DNA from: Mycobacterium simiae
GTDB lineage: Bacteria > Actinomycetota > Actinomycetes > Mycobacteriales > Mycobacteriaceae
Direction of reading: 5' to 3'
DNA: 64,000 nucleotides
Assembly (NCBI RefSeq): GCF_010727605.1
Contig: NZ_AP022568.1
Location: forward strand, 248,001 to 312,000
The notes below the pieces were generated by a model. The model was not told where the DNA came from. It made no database searches and worked only from the letters and a program-made list of their open reading frames with translations. Below, one piece after another: positions 50,137 through 61,253 of the stretch. The translations under genes were made by a program, and so were the position numbers. Each line of letters starts with the position of its first letter. The stretch's first letter is position 1.

Positions 50137-51516
50137 GGCCGCTGCCTTCTCCAGGTCGACCAGCGCCGGTTCGACAGCCTTGGCCATGTCTTCGATGTCG
50201 TTGGCGGCCTCGGGCGTCGTCACGAAACCGAAGTCCAGGAAATCGGTGTAGGAGAAGCAAGTGACGTTGAGGGCCACGTCCATCACCGGAGGCCCAAGCG
50301 GCACAAGCGATTCCACTTTAGCACCCGCCATGTACAGCGGCATCGGCGGCCCGGGAACATTCGACACGACCATGTTGATCGGGGCTAGGTTCCGCGATAG
50401 GCCGGTGGCCGTGTACGCCCGAGCGGCCAGCTGCAACAGCCCCGGCGGCGTCGTCTCGGTCAGACCCATGATCTGATGCGCCGACAATGCCTTAGCCATT
50501 TCCTTTGCACTCTGCGTGCTTTCGTAGATCGCCAGCAGTCGCTCGGCGGGGTCCTCAATGTCGGTGGCGAGCGAGGCCGTCATCGAGCTGATCTGGTTGC
50601 CGACGTCGGATTGCGAGTCGTCGGTGCGAGTCGACACCGGGATCTGCGCGATCAGCGGCTTGGCGGGCAATTCGCCCCGCGCTTGCAGATATTCGCGGGC
50701 AGCGCCGGCCACCAGCGCCAGCACCACGTCGTTGAGCTTGACGCCGAAAGCATCCTTGACGGCCTTGGCGCGGGCCAACTCCACGCGGGTGCCGGTGATC
50801 CGGCGATGCGGTGAGACCGGCGCGTTGAATCGGGTCTTGGGCGCGTCGAAATAGCGAGGCGGCCTGCTGCGGACGCCCAGTGCGGCGATCTGCTGGCGCA
50901 GCGTCTGCTCCACCAGCCGCGCAATGCGGAACGGCGTCATCACCCCCACGTTGATCAGGGCCCCGATCGCCCGCCGCTCCAGGCCGGGCAGCTTGAAACC
51001 CACCAGGGAGCCGACAGTTTCCCGTTGCGGTGGCCGGGGTTCGGGCGTGACGTCCAGCAGAATTTCGCCCAGACCGGCGCCGGAGACGCCGTCGACGATC
51101 GCGTGGTGCATCTTGGTCAGTGTGGCGACGCGTCCACCCTTGACGCCCTCGATCACCCAGAGCTCCCACAGCGGTCGGGAGCGGTCCAGCTTGTAGGACA
51201 TCAATCGGCCGACGAGCTCGTCGACCTCGCGCCGCCCGCCCGGGGCGGGAACTCCGATGCGGCGAATATGGAAGTCGACGTCGAGTTCTTCATCCTCGAC
51301 GAACCAGGGTCGGTCCAGGCCGAGTGGTGAGCCGGTGACCCGCCAGCGCAACTGCGGCAATTCCGGCAGGCGCTCGATCAGCAATTGTCGGAGCCGCTGA
51401 AAACTGTACTCGGGCGCGTCGGTGGGGTCGCAGATCGCCAGCGCGCCCACGTGCATGTGCCAACCGGCAGTCTCGGCAGACCAAAACGCCGCATCGACAC
51501 TCGAAAGCCGCTGCAT
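50128..51516 (-). CDS. Wax ester synthase/diacylglycerol acyltransferase family protein (Rv1425-like)
   Basis: 462 residues. The catalytic motif HHxxxDG is present as H137-H138 and D142 in '[12 protein letters not shown]', with the second conserved block '[14 protein letters not shown]' and 'GDRPWF'-like N-terminal pattern '[20 protein letters not shown]'. These enzymes esterify diacylglycerol or fatty alcohol with acyl-CoA to store triacylglycerol or wax. A TACGGT hexamer six bases before ATG supports a leaderless mRNA and this start. The protein between it and whiA in M. tuberculosis (Rv1424c) is absent here; only 53 bases separate them. Confidence 0.93.
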   Translation of the reverse strand: MQRLSSVDAAFWSAETAGWHMHVGALAICDPTDAPEYSFQRLRQLLIERLPELPQLRWRVTGSPLGLDRPWFVEDEELDVDFHIRRIGVPAPGGRREVDELVGRLMSYKLDRSRPLWELWVIEGVKGGRVATLTKMHHAIVDGVSGAGLGEILLDVTPEPRPPQRETVGSLVGFKLPGLERRAIGALINVGVMTPFRIARLVEQTLRQQIAALGVRSRPPRYFDAPKTRFNAPVSPHRRITGTRVELARAKAVKDAFGVKLNDVVLALVAGAAREYLQARGELPAKPLIAQIPVSTRTDDSQSDVGNQISSMTASLATDIEDPAERLLAIYESTQSAKEMAKALSAHQIMGLTETTPPGLLQLAARAYTATGLSRNLAPINMVVSNVPGPPMPLYMAGAKVESLVPLGPPVMDVALNVTCFSYTDFLDFGFVTTPEAANDIEDMAKAVEPALVDLEKAAADG

Positions 51517-51522
51517 GCGACG

Positions 51523-51528
51523 ACCGTA
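51523..51528 (-). promoter_or_regulatory. Leaderless -10 box for the WS/DGAT gene
   Basis: TACGGT on the minus strand ends six bases before ATG at 51516, with no ribosome site. Confidence 0.65.
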
Positions 51529-51569
51529 GCCCTCGCCAGCAAAGCGCGTCGAGGGATTGCCAACAATCC

Positions 51570-52547
51570 TCAGGCGTCTTCGAGCAAATCCGGTGTCACC
51601 GCGGATTCGGTGTCAGGGATCCCGTCTACCTTCGCCTTGCGGTCGGCCATCGACAGAAGGCGCCGGATACGCCCCGCCACAGCGTCTTTCGTCATCGGCG
51701 GGTCGGCGAGCCGGCCCAGCTCCTCGAGCGAAGCCTGGCGGTGCTCCACCCGGAGCTTGCCGGCCGATGCCAGATGGTCGGGAACGCTGTCGCCGAGGAT
51801 TTCCAGCGCCCGTTCCACCCGGGCAGCCGCAGCGACCGCGGCGCGGGCCGAGCGACGCAGATTGGCGTCGTCGAAGTTGGCCAGCCGGTTGGCGGTCGCC
51901 CGCACCTCGCGCCGCATCCGGCGTTCCTCCCAGATCAGCCGGGAGTCCTGGGCCCCCATCCGGGTCAGCAGCGCGCCGATCGCCTCGCCGTCGCGGACCA
52001 CCACCCGGTCGGCGCCGCGGACCTCGCGGGCCTTGGCGCTGACCCCGAGCCGGCGTGCGGCGCCGACCAACGCCAGGGCGGCTTCGGGACCCGGGCAGCT
52101 GACTTCCAGCGCCGAGGACCGTCCGGGCTCGGTCAGCGACCCGTGCGCCAAAAAAGCCCCCCGCCAGGCTGCTTCGGCGTCGGCGATGCTGCCCCCGACG
52201 ACCTGGGCCGGCAGACCGCGCACCGGCCGTCCGCGCATGTCCAGCAACCCGGTCTGGCGGGCCAACGCCTCGCCGTCGTTGGCCACCCGCAGCACGTACC
52301 GAGTGCTCTTACGAATCCCGCTGGCCGACAACACATGCACGACGGCGTTGTAGCCGTACAGATCGAAGATGTCCTTGCGCAGCCGGCGGGCAATATTGCC
52401 CAGATCCACTTCGGCCTCGACGACCACGCGCCCACCCACGATGTGCAGGCCGCCGGCGAACCGCAGCAGGGAGGTGACCTCCGCTCGGCGCGCACTGACC
52501 GACTTCACTACCAGGCGGCTCAGCTCGTCCTTGACTTCGGTCGTCAT
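51570..52547 (-). CDS. whiA: Sporulation/cell-division regulator WhiA
   Basis: 325 residues from ATG at 52547, chosen over GTG 52553 because it gives an ATGA overlap with the upstream gene and the exact length of Rv1423. The N-terminal part is a degenerate LAGLIDADG homing-endonuclease domain ('[20 protein letters not shown]') and the C-terminal part a helix-turn-helix ('[20 protein letters not shown]'). In Streptomyces WhiA activates division genes; in mycobacteria its targets are not settled. Last gene of the uvrC-rapZ-cofD-whiA cluster, an order conserved in actinobacteria and firmicutes. Confidence 0.95.
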   Translation of the reverse strand: MTTEVKDELSRLVVKSVSARRAEVTSLLRFAGGLHIVGGRVVVEAEVDLGNIARRLRKDIFDLYGYNAVVHVLSASGIRKSTRYVLRVANDGEALARQTGLLDMRGRPVRGLPAQVVGGSIADAEAAWRGAFLAHGSLTEPGRSSALEVSCPGPEAALALVGAARRLGVSAKAREVRGADRVVVRDGEAIGALLTRMGAQDSRLIWEERRMRREVRATANRLANFDDANLRRSARAAVAAAARVERALEILGDSVPDHLASAGKLRVEHRQASLEELGRLADPPMTKDAVAGRIRRLLSMADRKAKVDGIPDTESAVTPDLLEDA

Positions 52548-53620
52548 CGCCACGCGTCGTCACCCCTTGGTCCGCTGCCAGCCGGTCCGTTCACGGCCGT
52601 CGGTGCAGCCTCACCGTCGACCCGAATCTCGGCGGTGGCCTTCGCCGAAGGCGCTGCCGGACCCGCGCGGCCCGCGCGGACCCCGTCCAGGGCCGCCGCG
52701 AGCTTGCCCGGGTCATGTAAAGGTGTACCAGGTCGGGCCACATCGGCGAAGTGGACCTCGGCCCTGAGCAGGGTCGCGGTGCGGCGCAGCTGCTCGCGCT
52801 CGCGTTCGCTGGGTACCCGATCGGCGTCGATGATGATGTCGTGCACGGTGAACCCCGGCGCATGCTGGGCCAGCACGTGCAGATGCCGCTCCACCGAAAA
52901 ACCCGCCGTCTCCCCCGGTTCGGCCACCAGGTTGAGCACCAGCGCCCGGCGCGCCGCGGTGGCCTGCAGGGCCGCGGCCAGCTCAGGGACCAGCACATGT
53001 GGGATCACGCTGGTAAACCACGAGCCGGGGCCCAGCACCACCAGGTCCGCGGCCATGATCGCGTCGACGGCCTGCCGGGTCGCCGGCGGATCCGGTGGAA
53101 GCAGCCGCACTCGGCGCACCTTGCCCGGCGTCGTCGCGATCGCGACCTGACCGCGGATCGAGCGGAAGATCCGGGGGTCGGCTTCCAGCCCGGAAACGTC
53201 GGCCTCGATCTGCAACGCGATAGGGCACATCGGCAGCACCCGGCCCTTGACCCCGAGGATGCGGCCCAGCTCGTCGAGGGCGGCGACCGGGTCGGCCAGC
53301 ACCTCGGACAGGCCCGCCAGCAGCAAGTTGCCGATCGGGTGCCCGGCCAGCGCCCCGCTGCCACCGAATCGGTGCTGCAGAATGGTCGCCCACAGCTGAC
53401 CATATGGGCTGTCAGATGCCAACGCCGCCAACGCCATTCGCAGATCACCGGGCGGCACCACGTCCAACTCGCTTCGCAACCGGCCCGACGAGCCGCCGTC
53501 GTCGGCGACGGTCACCACCGCCGTCACGTAGGGGGTGAGCCGGCGCGCGGCCGACAGCGTCGCATACAAACCGTGTCCCCCGCCGAGTGCGACGATGCCC
53601 TCGCTTTGTGGTGGGCTCAT
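52544..53620 (-). CDS. CofD/YvcK-like protein (Rv1422-like)
   Basis: 358 residues from ATG at 53620, which overlaps the rapZ stop by ATGA; upstream in-frame codons lie inside rapZ. The nucleotide-binding start '[20 protein letters not shown]' and '[20 protein letters not shown]' are hallmarks of the YvcK/CofD family. YvcK proteins bind UDP-GlcNAc and tie carbon metabolism to cell-wall synthesis; in M. tuberculosis the equivalent (CuvA) affects cell shape. The C-terminal 40 residues are Ala/Gly-rich and probably disordered. Confidence 0.93.
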   Translation of the reverse strand: MSPPQSEGIVALGGGHGLYATLSAARRLTPYVTAVVTVADDGGSSGRLRSELDVVPPGDLRMALAALASDSPYGQLWATILQHRFGGSGALAGHPIGNLLLAGLSEVLADPVAALDELGRILGVKGRVLPMCPIALQIEADVSGLEADPRIFRSIRGQVAIATTPGKVRRVRLLPPDPPATRQAVDAIMAADLVVLGPGSWFTSVIPHVLVPELAAALQATAARRALVLNLVAEPGETAGFSVERHLHVLAQHAPGFTVHDIIIDADRVPSEREREQLRRTATLLRAEVHFADVARPGTPLHDPGKLAAALDGVRAGRAGPAAPSAKATAEIRVDGEAAPTAVNGPAGSGPRGDDAWR

Positions 53621-54525
53621 TCGCGGCCCAGATCCCGGTGCAGCACTCGCACCGACAGTTCGTCCTCGGCCTGCAACCGGTGCATCAACGCCTCCGCGAT
53701 CGCCACGCTGCGGTGTTTGCCGCCGGTACAGCCGATCGCGACCGTCATGTAGCGTTTGCCCTCCCTGCGATAGCCCTCGACAACAAGGGCCAGCAATCGA
53801 TGGTAAGCGTCGAGGAACTCCGCCGCGCCCGGTTGGCCCACCACGTAATCGGCCACCGCCGGATGCTGCCCGGTGAGCGGGCGCAACTCGTCGACCCAAT
53901 GCGGGTTCGGCAGGAAGCGCACGTCCATCACCATGTCGGCGTCCATCGGCAGGCCGTACTTGAAGCCGAACGACTCGACCGTGACGCTGGTCGACAAATC
54001 CGTATCGCCACCGAATGCCCGCTCGATGCTTTCCCGCAAGCCCCGCACCGACAGCGTGGAGGTGTCGATGATCAGGTCGGCGGTGGCGCGCACCGGCGCC
54101 AGCATCCGGCGTTCGGCCGCGATGCCCTCGGCCAGCGTCTGCCGGCCCTGCAGCGGGTGGCTGCGCCGGTTCTGTTCGTAGCGGCGCACCAGCATGTCGT
54201 CGGATGCTTCCATGAACACCACCCGCGGGTTGATGTTGCGGGTGGCCAGTTCGTTGCGCACCTCGTCGAGATCACCGGTGAAGCCGCGCGATCGGACGTC
54301 CATGACCACCGCCAGTTGGGTGATCCGCGATCCGGCGGCCAGCCCGAAATCCACCATGCGGGTGATGAGTTGGGGTGGCAGGTTGTCGGCGACATACCAG
54401 CCGAGGTCCTCGAGCACCTTGGCCGCCGTCCCCCGTCCGGCCCCCGACAAGCCGGTGACCAGGACGACGTCAATCCCCGCGACCGGGCCCCGCCGCTGGT
54501 CGCTGTCCCCGACCCGGCTGGTCAT
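53617..54525 (-). CDS. rapZ: RapZ-family nucleotide-binding protein
   Basis: 302 residues. The family landmarks '[16 protein letters not shown]', '[12 protein letters not shown]' and the C-terminal '[20 protein letters not shown]' are intact. The P-loop reads GLSGAGRGT (25-33), so the usual Walker lysine is Arg31, as also seen in M. tuberculosis Rv1421. RapZ in E. coli delivers small RNAs for decay and senses glucosamine-6-phosphate; the actinobacterial role is unknown. It overlaps uvrC and the CofD-like gene by four bases each. Confidence 0.94.
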   Translation of the reverse strand: MTSRVGDSDQRRGPVAGIDVVLVTGLSGAGRGTAAKVLEDLGWYVADNLPPQLITRMVDFGLAAGSRITQLAVVMDVRSRGFTGDLDEVRNELATRNINPRVVFMEASDDMLVRRYEQNRRSHPLQGRQTLAEGIAAERRMLAPVRATADLIIDTSTLSVRGLRESIERAFGGDTDLSTSVTVESFGFKYGLPMDADMVMDVRFLPNPHWVDELRPLTGQHPAVADYVVGQPGAAEFLDAYHRLLALVVEGYRREGKRYMTVAIGCTGGKHRSVAIAEALMHRLQAEDELSVRVLHRDLGRE

Positions 54526-56501
54526 GCCGAGGCTCCGGATTGTTCGACTTGCCCGGGCGGTTCGGCCTGCTCGGCCGGTTGCGGTCGCAGCGCCTCGACG
54601 ACGGCCGTGGCCGTTGCCACGCCGATACCCGGAACGGCGGTGATCTGGTCGACGGTGGCCTCCTTGAGGCGGGCTATCGATCCGAAGTGAGTGACCAGTG
54701 CCTTGCGGCGGTGTTCTCCTAATCCTGGCACCGCATCCAGCGCCGAGGCGGTCATTCGCTTGGATCGCTTGCTGCGATGGTAGGTGATCGCGAACCGGTG
54801 CGCCTCGTCACGCACGCGCTGCAGCAGGTAAAGCCCCTCGCTGTTGCGCGGCAGGATGACAGGATCCGGTTCGGCGGGCACCCACACCTCTTCGAGCCGC
54901 TTGGCCAGGCCGATCACCGCGACGTCGGTGATCCCCAATTCCTCGAGCACGGCGCTGGCGGCATTGACTTGTGGCGCGCCGCCGTCGACAACGTACAGAT
55001 TGGGCGGGTAGGCGAACCGGCGTGATTTGCCTTCCGGGGAAAGCATATTGGGGTCGTTCTGCTCGGTGAGGTGGCGCGCGAACCGGCGACGGGTCACCTC
55101 GGCGATGGAGGCGACGTCATCGGAGCGGCCCTGCCCGGCCGCTTCCCTGATCCCGAAGTGGCGGTAGTCCGACTTGCGCGGCAGACCGTCCTCGAACACC
55201 ACCAACGAGCCCACCACATCGGTGCCCTGCACGTGGCTGATGTCGACGCACTCGATGCGTAACGGCGCGTCAGCCAGCCCGAGAGCGTCCTGAATGTTCT
55301 GCAGCGCAGCGGATCTGGCGTTGAAGTCGCCGGCGCGCTTCAGTTTGTGTTGTTGCAGCGCCTCTTTCGCGTTGCGCTGGACGGTTTCGGCGAGAGCCCG
55401 CTTGTCGCCGCGGCGCGGCACCCGCAGCACGACCCGCGATCCGCGCAGGCCGGACAGCCAGCTGGACAACTCACCGGCGTTGGACGGCAGGCACGGCACC
55501 AGCACCTCGCGCGGTACCGGGTTGGCGGCTTCGTCGGCGGCTCCACCCAGTTCGGCCTGCTCGCCGTAGAACTGGGTCAGGAACTGTTCGACCAGCTGCT
55601 CTTCACCCGAACCCCCTGGGTCTCCTGGCTTTTCGACGACCCAGCCGCGCTGACCGCGGACCCGGCCGCCGCGGACGTGAAACACCTGCACCGCGGCTTC
55701 GAGCTCGTCGTCGGCAAAGGCAACCACGTCGGCGTCGGTGCCGTCGCCGAACACCACCGCTTGCTTTTCCATCGCCCGTTTCAGCGCGCCGATGTCGTCC
55801 CGAAGCCGCGCGGCACGTTCGAAATCGAGCTCGTCGGACGCCGCGCGCATCTGCTGCTCCAGCTCGCGGGCAAATCGATCCGTCTTGCCGGACAGGAAGT
55901 CGCAGAAATCGTCGACGATCTGGCGATGTTGCTCGGGGCTGACCCGGCCGATACACGGCGCCGAGCACTTGTCGATGTAGCCGAGCAGACACGGCCGGTC
56001 GATCTGCTTGTGCCGCTTGAACACCCCGTGCGAGCAGGTCCGGGCGGGGAACACCCGGGTGAGCAGATCCAGCGTCTCCCGGATCGCCCACGCGTGCGAG
56101 TAGGGACCGAAGTACCGGACGCCTTTGCGGCGCGGGCCCCGATAGACCATCAGCCGGGGAAATTCCTCGTTGAGCGTGACGGCCAGCACCGGGTAGGACT
56201 TGTCGTCGCGGTAGCGGACGTTGAACCGCGGGTCGAACTCCTTGATCCAGTTGTATTCCAGCTGCAAGGCCTCGACCTCGGTGTTGACCACCGTCCACTC
56301 GACCTTGGCCGCGGTGGTCACCATCTGCCGGGTGCGTGGATGCAGATTCGCGATATCGGCGAAGTAGGACGTGAGCCGGCTACGTAGGCTCTTGGCCTTT
56401 CCGACGTAGATCACCCGGCCGTGTGCGTCCCGAAATCGGTAGACGCCGGGCTCGACCGGAATGGACCCGGGAGCGGGACGGTACGTGGCGGGATCTGGCA
56501 C
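54522..56501 (-). CDS. uvrC: Excinuclease ABC subunit C
   Basis: 659 residues from GTG at 56501. The GIY-YIG nuclease domain is at the N-terminus ('[20 protein letters not shown]'), then a Cys-bearing region ('[13 protein letters not shown]'), the UVR motif, an RNase H-like nuclease domain ('[20 protein letters not shown]') and C-terminal helix-hairpin-helix repeats ('[19 protein letters not shown]'). It makes both incisions in nucleotide excision repair. A TAGCCT hexamer exactly six bases before GTG indicates a leaderless transcript and settles the start. Head of the uvrC-rapZ-cofD-whiA unit. Confidence 0.97.
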   Translation of the reverse strand: MPDPATYRPAPGSIPVEPGVYRFRDAHGRVIYVGKAKSLRSRLTSYFADIANLHPRTRQMVTTAAKVEWTVVNTEVEALQLEYNWIKEFDPRFNVRYRDDKSYPVLAVTLNEEFPRLMVYRGPRRKGVRYFGPYSHAWAIRETLDLLTRVFPARTCSHGVFKRHKQIDRPCLLGYIDKCSAPCIGRVSPEQHRQIVDDFCDFLSGKTDRFARELEQQMRAASDELDFERAARLRDDIGALKRAMEKQAVVFGDGTDADVVAFADDELEAAVQVFHVRGGRVRGQRGWVVEKPGDPGGSGEEQLVEQFLTQFYGEQAELGGAADEAANPVPREVLVPCLPSNAGELSSWLSGLRGSRVVLRVPRRGDKRALAETVQRNAKEALQQHKLKRAGDFNARSAALQNIQDALGLADAPLRIECVDISHVQGTDVVGSLVVFEDGLPRKSDYRHFGIREAAGQGRSDDVASIAEVTRRRFARHLTEQNDPNMLSPEGKSRRFAYPPNLYVVDGGAPQVNAASAVLEELGITDVAVIGLAKRLEEVWVPAEPDPVILPRNSEGLYLLQRVRDEAHRFAITYHRSKRSKRMTASALDAVPGLGEHRRKALVTHFGSIARLKEATVDQITAVPGIGVATATAVVEALRPQPAEQAEPPGQVEQSGASA

Positions 56502-56507
56502 ATATCC

Positions 56508-56513
56508 AGGCTA
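56508..56513 (-). promoter_or_regulatory. Leaderless -10 box for uvrC
   Basis: TAGCCT on the minus strand ends six bases before GTG at 56501. No ribosome site is present. Confidence 0.65.
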
Positions 56514-56643
56514 GTAGCCGGAAAACCGGCGGCGGCAGACCGGCATCGGGTCACGAAAATCGACCGCTTTTCGCTGCGCGCGAAACGAGCCACGCCGTTT
56601 GAGAGACATCGGTTCGGGCTAAGCCCCGGGTTAGCTGTGGCGC

Positions 56644-56649
56644 TAGAGT
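56644..56649 (+). promoter_or_regulatory. Possible -10 box of the hemophore-like gene
   Basis: TAGAGT predicts a start near 56656 and a 22-base leader containing GGAGGGAG. A GCTAA-N8-TTAGC inverted repeat lies just upstream and could be an operator. Confidence 0.45.
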
Positions 56650-56677
56650 GGGTGCAACAGCTGGAGGGAGCTTTCAC

Positions 56678-57016
56678 ATGAGCAAACGACCGTTGGCCGG
56701 CCTGGCCGTGGGGGTTGGTTGTTTGGCGTTGTCGTTAAGTGCTGGTATTGGTGTTGCGTCGGCAACCCCCGATGTCGGCCCGATGGTGAACACCACCTGC
56801 ACCTACGACCAGGCCATGCGTGCCGTGCACGCGGAAAATCCGATGGCCGCGCAGTACCTCGACCAGTCGCCGCCCAACCTGCAATTCCTGCGGCAGTTCA
56901 TGGCATCGACGCCGGATGAGCGGCTGAATCTGCTGAAGGCGATTCAGAACAACCCGGGCGCCGACCAGGCCTTCCCGATATTTCGCCAGATGATGATCGA
57001 CTGCAAAAACTACTGA
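56678..57016 (+). CDS. Hemophore-like secreted protein (Rv0203/Rv1174c family)
   Basis: 112 residues from ATG at 56678 with GGAGGGAG seven bases upstream. A signal peptide (about 1-29, ending 'GIGVASA') is followed by a mature helical protein with two cysteines, C41 in 'VNTTCTYDQ' and C109 in the C-terminal 'IDCKNY'. The pattern 'NTTCTYDQ...A...P.AAQYL...FL/M...P..R' is that of the mycobacterial hemophore-related family that includes the heme carrier Rv0203 and TB8.4 (Rv1174c). Heme binding here is inferred only from family. In M. tuberculosis the same slot holds the lectin gene Rv1419. Confidence 0.85.
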   Translation: MSKRPLAGLAVGVGCLALSLSAGIGVASATPDVGPMVNTTCTYDQAMRAVHAENPMAAQYLDQSPPNLQFLRQFMASTPDERLNLLKAIQNNPGADQAFPIFRQMMIDCKNY

Positions 57017-57023
57017 GCGAGCG

Positions 57024-57707
57024 TCAGGTGGTTCGGCTGTCGAGCTGGGCCCGCCGCTTCGAAGCCCACTCGGCCATCGGAAACCCGCTTTTGGCGTCGC
57101 ACACGGACGCTAGTAAGACCGTCCGCGTAAGCACGACCAGCCCGTAGTCGCAGGTCCAGTCCGCGCGGGTCATCGTCCACACCAGTACGCCGTCGGAGGC
57201 GATGGTGAAGTGGCTCAGCCGCATCGGCTGAAAGTCTCCCTGTGGGCTGTGGCCAACCGCGGCGGCCCGGCATTTCGACACGGCGCCAAAGCTCTTCCAC
57301 ACCACCTCGTGCGGGTTGAGTTTCTTGTCGTAGTTGTCGATGGATTCGGCGTACAGGGCGGGGCCGGCGAGCTGATATGACGACTCGGCGTGATCGGCGG
57401 AGCGGGGCGGCGGCAGTGGCGAACCCTTGAACAACAGCGCCGCCCCGCACTCCGGGGGTGTGACGCTGGTGAAGTAGGTGGCGCCCACCGGCATCGCCGT
57501 CGCCGGGCCCAGCGGCGTGCTGTCCCCGTCCTGCAGCAGCAAATCGCGCGCCGGAATCGGGGCGAAAGCCGGCGAAACAGATCTTGGACTAGCCGACGGG
57601 GATTGTCCGGGCGCGCGGACGGCCCGGCCACTGACCGATGTGGTGCACCCGCACAACGCCGCTGCGATCAAGACCGATGCAGCAATGCCCCACAAATGCC
57701 GTGCCAT
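57024..57707 (-). CDS. lprH: Lipoprotein LprH
   Basis: 227 residues, close to Rv1418 (228). The signal sequence 'GIAASVLIAAALCGC' ends in a lipobox with C21 as the acylated residue, followed by a Ser/Pro-rich linker and a globular domain with further cysteines. It is presumably anchored to the outer face of the membrane. Function unknown. TAGGAT six bases before ATG indicates a leaderless mRNA. It converges with the hemophore-like gene. Confidence 0.9.
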   Translation of the reverse strand: MARHLWGIAASVLIAAALCGCTTSVSGRAVRAPGQSPSASPRSVSPAFAPIPARDLLLQDGDSTPLGPATAMPVGATYFTSVTPPECGAALLFKGSPLPPPRSADHAESSYQLAGPALYAESIDNYDKKLNPHEVVWKSFGAVSKCRAAAVGHSPQGDFQPMRLSHFTIASDGVLVWTMTRADWTCDYGLVVLTRTVLLASVCDAKSGFPMAEWASKRRAQLDSRTT

Positions 57708-57713
57708 CGGGCG

Positions 57714-57719
57714 ATCCTA
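57714..57719 (-). promoter_or_regulatory. Leaderless -10 box for lprH
   Basis: TAGGAT on the minus strand ends six bases before ATG at 57707; no ribosome site lies between. Confidence 0.65.
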
Positions 57720-57742
57720 CGACAATGTGGGACCGCGCGGCG

Positions 57743-58833
<1,091 letters not shown>

Positions 58834-58846
58834 GCCCGCCGGGTGC

Positions 58847-60124
58847 TCACAAAGCGCCACCGAATTCGCCTGGCAGATGGACGGATTCGTGGAAATCGTC
58901 CAGGCCCGCGAGGTCGTGCCCCATCCTGTCACGCTTGGTCATCAAGTAGCGGATGTTCTCCGCATTGGCCCGCACCGGTAGGGAAACGCGCTCGATGATG
59001 TGCAACCCGTACCCGTCGAGCCCCACCCGCTTGGCCGGATTGTTGGTCAGCAGCCGCATCGAGCGCACACCCAAGTCCACCAGTATCTGGGCGCCGATCC
59101 CGTAATCCCTTGCGTCAGCCGGTAATCCGAGCTTGAGGTTGGCGTCCACGGTATCCGCGCCGGCGTCTTGGAGCTGGTAGGCCTGCAGCTTATGCATCAA
59201 GCCGATACCACGTCCCTCGTGGCCACGCATGTACAGCACCACGCCGCGTCCCTCGCGGGCGACCATCGCCATCGCCGCGTCGAGTTGCGGTCCGCAATCG
59301 CATCGCCGTGAGCCGAACACGTCTCCGGTCAGGCATTCGGAGTGCACCCGCACCAACACGTCGTCACCCTCGCCGTTGGGTCCGGCGATGTCGCCGCGGA
59401 CCAGCGCAACGTGTTCGACGTCTTCGTAAATGCTCGCGTAGCCAATGGCCCGGAACTCGCCGTGCCGGGTCGGGATCCGTGCTTCGGCGATGCGCTCGAT
59501 GTGCTTTTCGTGCTTGCGGCGCCATTCGATGATGTCGGCGATGGTGATCAGCGCGAGGTCATGCTCGTCGGCGAAGACCCGCAGCTCGTCGGTCTGGGCC
59601 ATCGCGCCTTCGTCCTTTTGACTGACGATCTCGCAGATCGCGCCCGCGGGCTGCAGACCGGCCATCCGGGCCAGGTCGACGGCGGCCTCGGTGTGGCCGG
59701 GTCGGCGCAGGACCCCGCCATCCTTGGCGCGCAGCGGAACCACGTGGCCGGGACGGGTGAAATCGGTGGCGATGCTGGCCGGATCGGCCAACAGTCGCAT
59801 CGTGGTGGCGCGATCGGAGGCTGAGATCCCGGTGCCCACGCCAAGCCGCGCGTCGACGGTGACGGTGTACGCGGTCCCGTGCTTGTCCTGGTTGAGCGCG
59901 TACATGGGGAGCAGGCCGAGCCGGTCGCAGATGGCGCCGTCCAGGGGCACGCAGAGGTAGCCCGACGTGTAGCGCACCATGAAGGCCACCATCTCCGGCG
60001 TCGCCTTTTCGGCGGCGAAGATCAGGTCGCCCTCGTTCTCCCGTTCCTCATCGTCGATGACGACCACGGCTTTCCCGGCCGCAATGTCGGCAACCGCCCT
60101 CTCGACGGAGTCCAACCTCGTCAT
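58847..60124 (-). CDS. ribA2: Bifunctional DHBP synthase / GTP cyclohydrolase II
   Basis: 425 residues, as in Rv1415. The N-terminal half is 3,4-dihydroxy-2-butanone-4-phosphate synthase ('[20 protein letters not shown]', '[20 protein letters not shown]'); the C-terminal half is GTP cyclohydrolase II with the zinc site '[18 protein letters not shown]' and '[19 protein letters not shown]'. It supplies both precursors for RibH. An AAGGCAG site precedes the ATG. Downstream lies the MIRU repeat and ribH. Confidence 0.96.
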   Translation of the reverse strand: MTRLDSVERAVADIAAGKAVVVIDDEERENEGDLIFAAEKATPEMVAFMVRYTSGYLCVPLDGAICDRLGLLPMYALNQDKHGTAYTVTVDARLGVGTGISASDRATTMRLLADPASIATDFTRPGHVVPLRAKDGGVLRRPGHTEAAVDLARMAGLQPAGAICEIVSQKDEGAMAQTDELRVFADEHDLALITIADIIEWRRKHEKHIERIAEARIPTRHGEFRAIGYASIYEDVEHVALVRGDIAGPNGEGDDVLVRVHSECLTGDVFGSRRCDCGPQLDAAMAMVAREGRGVVLYMRGHEGRGIGLMHKLQAYQLQDAGADTVDANLKLGLPADARDYGIGAQILVDLGVRSMRLLTNNPAKRVGLDGYGLHIIERVSLPVRANAENIRYLMTKRDRMGHDLAGLDDFHESVHLPGEFGGAL

Positions 60125-60427
60125 CTGCGCTGCCTTGCTGTCGTACCGAGCAACACGCGAAGCCCGCGTATTGCATCAAGTATGAACCACGCGGAGCGCA
60201 GTGTTATTGCCGCGGCTTTCGGCACCACATCGAGGACGACGTTAGCGGGTGGCGCGGCGTTCATAGCAGCGTCCATTGTCTCGGCCGAGACTCGGCCGAC
60301 TCAGGCGGTGGGGGGCCTTCCACGTCGTGGGTGGTACGTCGTCAGCAGGTGTTTTGAGCGCGGGACGGGGCTATGCGGCCCATGCGGCGGATGTGACCAG
60401 CGAAGTGTCGCGAGGTAGTTGCGACAG
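60125..60427. other. 303-base gene-free interval upstream of ribA2
   Basis: No gene with coding-like codon use is seen on either strand. It should contain the ribA2 promoter. I see no FMN riboswitch on the ribA2 strand. Confidence 0.5.
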
Positions 60428-60790
60428 TCAGACGGTGCGCCGCACCGGCATCTGGATCACTTGCCCGCCGGCACAGTCGACTGCGTAGTGGGCCAACCAA
60501 CGGCCGACCGAACCGCCGGCCTCGATGTAGTGCGTCCATCGACTGACGGCGGCGGTGACGGCGGGATAAGTGGAATACCGTCCTAGCGATACGTCGCGGC
60601 CGTCGTCGCCGACCAACTCGTAGCTCGTGTGATCGCGCACGCTGTGCTCAACGATCGTCAACGTGGTGTCGTTGACTTCTTTGCTCCACACTGCCCGTGA
60701 TTGCGCTTCGGCCTTCCGGCCGGCAAGCGTCGCCACCGCTTCGAATGCGAGGTCTTCATAGACAGCCTCGGCCAACCTTTCGACGGACAT
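60428..60790 (-). CDS. Small protein of unknown function
   Basis: 120 residues from ATG at 60790, supported by AAGGAG nine bases upstream; the open frame before it is not coding-like. Composition is that of a soluble alpha/beta protein: an N-terminal helix ('ERLAEAVYEDLAFEAVATLA') followed by short strands ('TLTIVEHSVRDHTSYELVGD') and an aromatic stretch 'SRWTHYIEAGGSVGRWLAHY'. No signal peptide or membrane helix. I do not recognise a family. It lies between ribE/DUF732 and ribA2 in the same direction. Confidence 0.65.
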   Translation of the reverse strand: MSVERLAEAVYEDLAFEAVATLAGRKAEAQSRAVWSKEVNDTTLTIVEHSVRDHTSYELVGDDGRDVSLGRYSTYPAVTAAVSRWTHYIEAGGSVGRWLAHYAVDCAGGQVIQMPVRRTV

Positions 60791-60977
60791 TTCTGCTGCT
60801 CCTTCGCTGAAATGGTGCGGCCGGCCTCTGAGATCGAGTATGTACCTGCGAAGGGTTGCGTGGGGATTTAGAACAGGCGTGTCGCCATGGTGTAGTGCGA
60901 TTGTGACTATCGTTATGAAACTGTGATCTTTTGCCTCGGCACCCCAGCCGGGGCCAGCGACGTCAACTCCGGGTCCG

Positions 60978-61253
60978 TCATCGCCAGCTGGCCGGCAAAT
61001 CGATGATGTGGTTGGGGCAGAAGTCCTGCGCGGCCAGGGAGATGACGTTGCGCGCGTCCCCGGCCGACATCTTCCCGCGCAGCACCATGAATGCGTATTC
61101 GACGGGTTGATAGCCCGCGTCGCGCCCCGACGGATCATCCATCAGCTGGCAGGCCTCTTTCTCCTCGGATGCGTCAGCGGTGGCAATACCGCGGCCCGCC
61201 AGCATCGCGATCCCCATCAGGGTGGCGGCCGCAACCACGGCGGTGACCCTCAT
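60978..61253 (-). CDS. Small secreted DUF732-like protein
   Basis: 91 residues from ATG at 61253, overlapping the ribE stop by ATGA, which supports this start. A signal peptide (about 1-27, ending 'GIATADA') leads to a short helical domain with two cysteines, C35 ('KEACQLMDD') and C79 in 'AAQDFCPNHIID', the pattern of the DUF732 family that is expanded in mycobacteria. Role unknown. Confidence 0.78.
   Translation of the reverse strand: MRVTAVVAAATLMGIAMLAGRGIATADASEEKEACQLMDDPSGRDAGYQPVEYAFMVLRGKMSAGDARNVISLAAQDFCPNHIIDLPASWR

Noticed and set aside
56595..56645. IdeR (iron) box before the hemophore-like gene
   Set aside because: The GGCTAA core is present, but aligned to the 19-base IdeR consensus only about half of the positions match, so no iron box is called.
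60125..60427. FMN riboswitch upstream of ribA2
   Set aside because: An AGCCCGCG string occurs, but on the wrong strand and without the other conserved RFN elements.
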